DNA of 64,000 bases, from positions 62,001-126,000 of the forward strand of contig JAMYHX010000016.1 in NCBI GenBank assembly GCA_025529335.1, in the 5' to 3' direction. Below are positions 58,278 through 64,000 of the stretch, in pieces. The translations under genes were made by a program, and so were the position numbers. The DNA comes from Rhizopus sp. PT2906. Its lineage: Eukaryota; Mucoromycota; Mucoromycetes; Mucorales; Rhizopodaceae. Under the pieces are notes generated by a model. The model saw only the letters and a list, made by a program, of their open reading frames with translations. It did not search any database and was not told the origin of the DNA. Numbering within the stretch: the stretch's first letter is position 1; every line of letters starts with the position of its first letter.

Positions 58278-59632
58278 AAAAAAATAAAAATGAATTTCTA
58301 TAATTGGTCCTATCCTTTGCCACACCTTGGCGACGGAATGATCCTTTTTTGGTAGCTTGTGCCGAACAATTCATGTCCTTTTTTGTGGGAATGTTCATAT
58401 CGGCGTTTAAATGCCTAGCATTTGAAATGATCGACAAAGCAGAAACTTTTTTTGGTTAAAGCCTTTTTTTTTTGCACTATTCCCGAAATCAAAGTCGCAT
58501 CCAGCGAATTTGAAAGTTACAAAGATAAAAAAAGCCGTGTTTGTGTTATTTTCTTTGCGGCTGATGACAAGTCAGATGTCGTATCTATAGAAATACCGTC
58601 GTACAAGAGGGTTTGGCAAATCTATACCTCAGCTTTCTGAAACCTTTTGACAATGTTTAAAACTCTGCACATTTTACAATGTGAAATGAGAGCAATCTGA
58701 TTTATACAAAGATGGATCATTTTGCCGATGAACTGTGTGCTTTGAACCTATAAACTACGTTGCTGATGAAAAAGTGTACGCTCATCAGACCATTAGCTCT
58801 CATACAGAATATCTGCATGGTATACCCTTGCGAGAGCAATTCGGAGTCTGTTATTACACAGATTCCCAAGCTAAAGAATCCAGGCATTCGCATAAGAGAA
58901 ACAGGTTCCAAGCATGGATACACAGTGTACACTGAGCAAGATAAACAAGATTTTTCAAATTGATGTTTGAGAAGGCTTTGAGCAGTAAACAGTTTGAAAT
59001 TCATGTTTGTTCAGTGCATAGATGGGTGATACAATACGATTCTCAATGAACACACAACAGAATTCTTCTAGAATACATTGGTGAGAGACCGTTGATTGTC
59101 CTGGAGTGGTTACTTTAGATCTTCAAGTGGGCCAGGGTTTCGAAAAGTACGCCCCAATCGATTTGTGAAGAGTAAATACAACGTGTTATTGGACAAAAGC
59201 AATATGATTCTAAACATTTTTAAATACATCGCTTTTATCAAACAATCTTTTATTCAGTGTAGATACGTATGCGCCCATATCAAGAAGTGCCTGCAGTCTT
59301 TATTTTTCCTATACTATTCAATTCAACATCTAACGATTGCGTGGGATGTGTGTCTTTGCCAAACTTATCAACATTAGCTCTACGAGTCAACTAAAGACCC
59401 GTCCCATATTTTCTGGATGATTATAAATAAATGTGTAATTAGGCTAGCTATCATTATTACTCACAGATACTAAAAAGCATAAATGCTATTGTTTATTCTT
59501 TCGCGTTCAAAACCGCCGACGTTGCCAAACCAATCTGACGTGTTGATGAGATAATCATTATAATAACTCGAGTATAATCTTACAGTATGGCATGCATTTT
59601 ACCTTGTGTATCACCAATTGCATTCTGCTTGG
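58278..59632 (+). mobile_element. Tc1/mariner-like transposase N-terminal remnant in AT-rich spacer
   Basis: Within this stretch, about 58760-59110 on the plus strand encodes pieces of the helix-turn-helix region of a Tc1-like transposase: GSKHGYTVYTEQDKQDF, then after a one-base shift FEKALSSKQFEIHVCSVHRW, then ILLEYIGERPLIVLEW after an in-frame TGA. At least one frameshift and one stop show it is dead. No DDE part is attached. The rest is AT-rich with no feature. Confidence 0.5.
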
Positions 59633-59902
59633 CTAACAATTCGCTGTCTTTTTTTTTTTATCTCTTTCGTTCAATGGATCACTTGCTTTACAACATACGG
59701 ACACGAAGATGTAGTCCACTGCTGATCTTTCTTTCAGCTTGTTACACATTGCTTCTAAAAGTATAATTCCATTAGCGTCGTCTTTTGCAGTTGGAGATTT
59801 TCTAGCATAGCCAATCGTGATGTAATCCTCATCCTTCAAATTATAGATAAGTTTTTGATACACTAGTAAATAGGTGTACACTTGGTGTACGCAAAAATGC
59901 AC
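59633..59902 (-). pseudogene. Fragment with YARKS motif, serine-recombinase-like
   Basis: An 89-codon frame reads DEDYITIGYARKSPTAKDDA, then LLEAMCNKLKERSAVDYIFV and SDPLNERD. The YxRKS start of a beta strand, followed by a helix and a VS..S..D..RD-like segment, recalls the catalytic N-terminal fold of serine recombinases, where the serine after YAR attacks DNA. It has no HTH domain and no clear start, and sits in transposon debris, so it is taken as a remnant. The assignment is by motif only. Confidence 0.4.
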
Positions 59903-60059
59903 TTAAAAATAGTCAATACTGCGGGCGCTGCCTCTACCCACTACCTATGATGTCGCCCAACAAAGCTTTTGAATATGTAGCGTCAAACTAAACATGACTT
60001 TATGAAGTTGCCATCTTGGATTGTTTATTTTCAAGAAGAAAAAGAGATAATAAAGAAGT

Positions 60060-60400
60060 GCTGTTATTTATTATTTATTTATGTTGTCAGTTTGATCAAC
60101 CAAGACCACCAATAATAAGTTCGTATTTTATATCAGAGAGCGAACTGGACAGCCTTGGGTAGGCAAAGACTTTGGCAGTGTAGAGTTGTAAAGTGACAAC
60201 ATAGGTAGCGGCCGTAGCATTGGTCTATTTTTGAGTGCATTTTTTAGTGTACCAAGTGTTTGTCAAAAAAAAAAAAAAAGTCCAGCAGGATCATCTAAGT
60301 AGCAAATGTTGACATTGAATTTATCAAGTCTCTTGGAAAGACAAGCAACGTTTTCTTCAGTGTATTTTTCGTCATAGAACATATAAATCGCTTAGTTCCT
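60060..60400 (-). pseudogene. Two exon-like remnants, unknown protein
   Basis: On the minus strand 60390-60281 encodes FYDEKYTEENVACLSKRLDK and then FNVNICYLDDPAGL, ending at a poly-T tract. 60222-60090 encodes TNATAATYVVTLQLYTAKVF and then YPRLSSSLSDIKYELIIGGL before a stop. Both have coding-like composition but no joining intron is obvious. Family not recognised. Confidence 0.35.
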
Positions 60401-61661
60401 GGTTATACACTCTTTCCGGAAAGTAAATTCGCCTGTGATCGAAAATAAATACACCCATGGTGAGAACAAAATTCATGTTGCATGAAATGTAAATTCGTCG
60501 TCGCCAAGAATATTTTCGTAATATTAACAGGTGGGCTGTCTTGGAGTTGAAATTAACTTAATATTAGAAATAGCCCTCTTTAGTCTGTTTGTGAAAGTTT
60601 AAATTCTTTATTCGGTCTTTCCATGAAATCAGAAGAACATGTAGTCATATTTGACAATGCAAAACTAGTCTGTCCTCATGGTCCTTGCTCTGACTCGCTT
60701 GTCCCGCCCTTTTTGCTCTCTGGCATGTATATCTGGAACGTTCTCCCAGTTGCCTCTTATTGTGCTCTGGGTTCTCTCTGTCCTCCGTTCCTTTTTTTTT
60801 TTGTTTAAACAATCCTGGGTAGTTATCGCTACCCTCCCCAGAATGCACATTGGTGGTAAGTAAGACTAATATTAGGATATATGCTCTAATACTAACATAT
60901 GTTTCTCTCTTTTTCTACATATAAACTCATTATCTCTCTCTCTCTCTCTTTTGACATGATGTCGTTTTATTCAAACATATTTTTCTTTGTCGTCTTTTTA
61001 CGCAAATAATTTTTTTATTTTATGACAACATTTTATAAAATTAATGTCAATAATTAATAAAAATACAGTAGTTGTCCTGGCGATAGAGATAATTTTAACC
61101 TAGTTTTTATCCTGGCTACTATCCTAGCCTTTAAAAAATGTCTAATTGTGTCTAATTTGGAAGTCTGCAATGGTCTCAAGAAAAAATGATTTCATCCAAT
61201 GAGAAGCATTATTGAGAGGGTATTCAAATAGTCCAACAGAACCAATTGTATGCCACGGTAAAACTCAGTAACTCAACTGAAATTTACTACACGATTATTG
61301 GCCAACCAGTTTTTGAGAAAAAAAAATTTTTTTTGACAGTCCACATTGAAAAAAGTATAAATAGAGCAAGAAAGTAAGCAAGGTGGTTTTTTCTTTAGTG
61401 ACCGTACTCTACAGGATCTGTATGCAGTACATCTCTATTCTACGTTTTCCAAACGAGATACAATTCCAAAGTTAGTCGATGATTGTTAGTAGCCCTTCTT
61501 TTGAGTGAAGTGTGTTGCGAACTATCTCTCTGAGTGGTTCACAGCAGTTGATGATCTCGCCTGTCTTTTATTCCAAGGACATGGCAGGGAAGGCGCTACA
61601 AGTCTGATAACTTTATCCTTTTTTTTATATTAATGAAAATGAAAAAATAAGAGAATTTTTA
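60400..61661. other. Spacer with second hairpin element
   Basis: AT-rich and CT-rich spacer. It contains the hairpin copy B (60817-60861, listed separately), a CT microsatellite near 60931-60949, and a TATA-like TATAAATAGAGC at about 61357 that could be a promoter of the decayed element downstream. No gene is supported. Confidence 0.4.
60817..60861 (+). other. Conserved hairpin element, copy B
   Basis: Perfect stem GGGTAG / CTACCC around loop TTATCG (60817-60834), followed by CCCCAGAATGCACATTGGTG and a GTAAG donor-like site. It matches copy A at 17015-17053 in loop, downstream CCAG.ATGCAC.TTGG and donor. Two inner stem pairs are exchanged in a compensatory way (C-G/C-G in A, G-C/T-A in B). 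Confidence 0.5.
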
Positions 61662-61774
61662 GGGAAGTCTAGATATTATACTAAAGCATTGAACAGCGTG
61701 GATACTACAGATCAGTTGGCTAATTCAAGACGCTTACGACGAATAGCACGAGTGTGTCTTTGTCCAAGCCCCTA
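61662..61774 (+). mobile_element. piggyBac-like transposase fragment, probable
   Basis: A short stop-free stretch reads GKSRYYTKALNSVDTTDQLA and then NSRRLRRIAR. YxxAxxxVDxxDQL followed by a basic run resembles the conserved NxxMGGVDxxDQ block of piggyBac transposases. It ends at a TAA after about 37 codons and has no neighbours from the family, so it is a relic. Confidence 0.4.
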
Positions 61775-61895
61775 ATATCTTTATAAAATTCAATTGGGTT
61801 TAATTGTATATAAAATAAAAAATTTAGATATGCAAATGATACATTGGATATAGTGGATGTGTAGTAATAATTTATTTAATAATCAATTCATTTTG

Positions 61896-62840
61896 TTACT
61901 CCTCCATCATAGCCTTGAAAGTATCAGCAAATGTGAGTTTTGGAGGAGCGAGTTCGATAATTTCTTTACTGGTTGTGCTGTTAGAGGTTGAGCATTCACC
62001 CCGCCATAAATATCCACAGCCGGCCAAAAACGACGACAAAAAGGTCTTTGGATAAACGTTCGCCGTAAATAGGTCATTTAAAAAGCCTATGGACTTGTAC
62101 TTCACATCTTGTGCTTTGACACCGGCGTACTGTTCAACTGCTTCCACTATCTGCTTTCCGGTAATATCCTCCGGTCCGTTAAGAACATATTTGGCTTGAT
62201 TGTGTGGGGTAGGGTCATCGAGAGCTAGAAGATGAGCTCCGACCTTGCCGACATCTTCTGGGTCGATGAGTGCCACAGGAGTATCAGCAGCCAGCATGAT
62301 GTTTAAGGTCTCTTGGTTCCCGGTCTTTTGGTATTGCTTAATCCAATCTACGGCAGAAGTGATACAGGTGTTGGTAAAAAGGTTTGGTTGGAGAGAAGTC
62401 CATTGTAAATTCTTGAACTCTGGCTGACTTAGCAGGTTTTCACTGGCCCAGTGCGAGCGACCATAGAATACAGGGCTGGTAGGACCTACATATTTCTCAA
62501 CTGTCGAAACTTTCACTACATACTTGACTCCGGCTTGTAGCAAGGCATTGTAGAATGCAGATTCATCCAAAAATTGATGCGGCAAGTTGTGTGGTGCAAT
62601 GTAAACTCTAACCACTTCTTGTTCCTTGAGCCAATCAGCGTCGATTGTAGTCCAGTCTTTCTCTTGCATCTCCACAAATGGTAACTCGGCAAGCTTCTGG
62701 GAAGTAGGGCTATTCAAGGAGCGGGTTAAGCCGAGGATTCGATACTTGCTATTCTTGGATTCTAGCAACGTAGAAAGGTTACGCATGACGCTTTTGCCAG
62801 TGCTACCGGTTGCGCCAACGACGAGGATAGTAGGAGCCAT
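61896..62840 (-). CDS. NmrA-like / NAD(P)-binding reductase
   Basis: Single-exon gene of 314 residues, without introns, unlike most neighbours. The N-terminus ILVVGATGSTGKSVMRNLST is a full GxxGxxG Rossmann loop of NmrA/isoflavone-reductase-like proteins, unlike the degraded one at 15560-16584. VKYVVKVSTVEKYVGPTSPV, the HWASENLL helix, and LQWTSLQPNLFTNTCITSAV are family landmarks, and PVALIDPEDVGKVGAHLLAL is the conserved central block. It may be an NADPH-binding regulator or a quinone/azo reductase; the substrate is unknown. Transposon remains on both sides and the lack of introns could suggest acquisition or retroposition, but this is speculation. Confidence 0.85.
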   Translation of the reverse strand: MAPTILVVGATGSTGKSVMRNLSTLLESKNSKYRILGLTRSLNSPTSQKLAELPFVEMQEKDWTTIDADWLKEQEVVRVYIAPHNLPHQFLDESAFYNALLQAGVKYVVKVSTVEKYVGPTSPVFYGRSHWASENLLSQPEFKNLQWTSLQPNLFTNTCITSAVDWIKQYQKTGNQETLNIMLAADTPVALIDPEDVGKVGAHLLALDDPTPHNQAKYVLNGPEDITGKQIVEAVEQYAGVKAQDVKYKSIGFLNDLFTANVYPKTFLSSFLAGCGYLWRGECSTSNSTTSKEIIELAPPKLTFADTFKAMMEE

Positions 62841-63079
62841 ATTGATAAGTTGAGTGTTGTTAATTTTTACTGATGTGGGTTAAATCGCTTTATATATATA
62901 TATAATATTGTTTTGATTATAAATTCAATGTAGATTATTCAGCGTAAAATCAAAGTTGTCTTTAGTTCCGGGGATTAATCCAATCATATTGCTTCCATTG
63001 GCACAAAAGCCTATGATTGGCAGGATAAATACGGCATAATGTATGCCGAATTTAAATCACCAAGAAAAACCCTATGCGA

Positions 63080-63365
63080 ACCTCAGATATTCTAGTTTAA
63101 TTTCAATTTGCACTTCACGACAACAACAAATTGGCTCAATGGAATTAAGCTCAGGCGAATAAGGAGGAAAGAGAAACGCGCTCAAAAGCTACAACTTACA
63201 GTAAACTTTTCTACACTCTCTGATGTATGAATTGGAGCTTATCCATAATGATGTAGTGATCTTTGAATCCTACATACTTATTCGAAATATCCAGAGTACT
63301 TGCGATAAAGCCAAAAAATGATATGCCATAGTACTTTTTGTCTTTGCTGCCTAGGCCCGCCCATT
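63080..63365 (-). mobile_element. Tc1/mariner-like transposase C-terminal remnant (DDE region)
   Basis: Read on the minus strand: YYGISFFGFIASTLDISNKY, then GFKDHYIIMDKLQFIHQRV with the second catalytic Asp (YIIMD), a stop and shift, then LFPPYSPELNSIE, the hallmark Tc1/mariner segment around the last acidic residue. At least one nonsense codon and one frameshift show the copy is dead. A 100-codon frame continuing upstream to about 63653 may be more of it. The N-terminal-like remnant near 58.8 kb on the other strand could be a related element. Confidence 0.65.
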
Positions 63366-63752
63366 TTTCTTTTCTTTGATGATCGTTATAGAATGAATAT
63401 TATGATTTACATAATAGGTAAAGACAGAGTCTGTGCATAGTCGAGTTTTTGCGTTCATCATCAGAGCATTTTTCAATAGAAACAGCGTCTTGCCATATAA
63501 AAAATATGTCTCATGTTTGCTTTTAGTGAATTTTCTTTGGTAAAACAGATTGCTGCTAAAATGTATCATAACTACGCATTTTGTCAACTGCAGCCTAATA
63601 GATTCATTTATGGAGACTCTTGTCAATTTAAAGGGTAAATTTCTTTGATGCATTCATATTTAGTTATGCTATGCAGTAACAGTAAAAAAAGACACAGGGA
63701 TTAGACTGTGTGCTGCATGTCAATTATGAGCATTCACTGCAGGATTTTTTTA

Positions 63753-63766
63753 GTTGGCATGGCAAC
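63753..63766. promoter_or_regulatory. RFX-type X-box-like palindrome upstream of EXO1
   Basis: GTTGGCATGGCAAC differs at one position from the perfect palindrome GTTGCCATGGCAAC. It lies 101 bp upstream of the EXO1 start. RFX/Crt1 factors control DNA-damage-induced genes in yeast, which fits a DNA repair nuclease, but the link here is by motif and position only. Confidence 0.55.
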
Positions 63767-63867
63767 CATGAATAATTTTTTATGAGACACTTGTGACTTG
63801 CCTTCATAAATGAAATTAGAAGAGAAAAAACGGTGAATTTAATACGTTCCTAACCAATTCTATTACT

Positions 63868-64000
63868 ATGGGCATCTCTGGACTATTACCACTATTAGGA
63901 CCTATAACAAAGCCAATACATATTCAAGAATATGCTGGTAAAATAGTGGCCATTGACGGGCACTGTTGGCTTCATAAAGGATCCTTTTCCTGCGCATTAG
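63868..64000 (+). CDS. EXO1: Exonuclease 1, N-terminus (runs off the window)
   Basis: 5'-3' exonuclease/flap nuclease of the XPG/Rad2 family for mismatch repair and end resection. The visible 44 codons start MGISGLLPLLGPITKPIHIQ, continue EYAGKIVAIDGHCWLHKGSF and end SCAL. This is the XPG N-domain of EXO1, with the catalytic Asp in VAID (the same place as VDAYGWLH in homologues). The Gly at position 2 and the helical arch precursor are intact. The MGISGLLP start and LHKGSFSCA are EXO1-like rather than Fen1-like (MGIKGL). The rest lies beyond position 64000. Confidence 0.92.
   Translation, partial: MGISGLLPLLGPITKPIHIQEYAGKIVAIDGHCWLHKGSFSCAL

Larger units (their letters stand above)
62841..63867. 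other. Spacer with Tc1-like remnant and EXO1 promoter
   Basis: 1.03 kb between divergent NmrA-like and EXO1 genes. It holds a perfect 7-bp inverted repeat with 3-bp loop at 63032-63048 (CGGCATA/TATGCCG), a dead Tc1-like fragment (listed separately) and an RFX-type X-box at 63753-63766. A TA microsatellite lies at 62893-62906. Confidence 0.5.

Noticed and set aside
1..64000. tRNA, rRNA, or common snRNA genes
   Set aside because: I looked for tRNA B-box-like GGTTCGANNCC and recognisable snRNA cores on both strands and found none convincing.

Overview
The window is nuclear DNA of a filamentous fungus, most likely an early-diverging one of the Mucoromycota (Mucorales type). This rests on AT-rich spacers, many short introns (about 45-65 nt, GTAAGT/GTATGT..YAG), housekeeping proteins of fungal type, a GH9 endoglucanase, and several transposon families. 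I recognise no viral, plasmid or CRISPR sequence and found no tRNA or rRNA.

Layout. 1-26.9 kb is a dense gene block: alpha-methylacyl-CoA racemase (5' end missing), argininosuccinate lyase, mitochondrial adrenodoxin reductase (ARH1), PRP16 splicing helicase (-), GET1, MDM34, a rhodanese/tyrosine phosphatase (-), an NmrA-like protein (-), NIF3, short/branched-chain acyl-CoA dehydrogenase (-), an NDUFAF7-type methyltransferase (-), type II peroxiredoxin, PI4P 5-kinase and cytochrome c1 (-). 27-36 kb is a gene-poor island of transposon remains: a Mutator-like transposase fragment (-), a decayed Fanzor (eukaryotic TnpB-like) gene (+) with a stable UUCG hairpin just past its stop, an apparently intact GCR1_C-domain gene (+), and further frameshifted coding remnants. 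36-58.3 kb is again dense: Derlin (-), NudE (-), a small DUF1752/REG1-like protein, an acidic unknown protein, mitochondrial NADP-isocitrate dehydrogenase (-), a PHP-domain membrane protein, ribosomal protein uS5 (RPS2), two adjacent RING E3 ligases (-), a YSC84/LSB3 SH3 protein, a peroxisomal acyl-CoA dehydrogenase (ACAD10/11 type), a GPI-type GH9 endoglucanase (-), a short low-complexity gene (-) and a putative DNA-binding protein. 58.3-61.9 kb holds more transposon debris (Tc1-like, YARKS/serine-recombinase-like, piggyBac-like). An NmrA-like reductase (-), another Tc1-like fragment (-) and the first exon of exonuclease 1 close the window.

The genes do not form one pathway. Mitochondrial or ER-mitochondria functions (ARH1, GET1, MDM34, ACADSB, NDUFAF7, CYT1, IDP1) and peroxisomal lipid handling (racemase ending SHL, ACAD ending AKL) recur, as expected by chance in a fungal chromosome. 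The most unusual items are the Fanzor locus with its 3' hairpin; two distant copies of a hairpin element whose stems differ by compensatory changes around an identical TTATCG loop; RFX-type X-boxes upstream of EXO1 and the PIP kinase; a GC-AG intron; and several micro-exons, including a 3-nt first coding exon.

Exon borders were assigned by eye from splice signals, reading-frame continuity and family alignment from memory. No search or RNA evidence was available.
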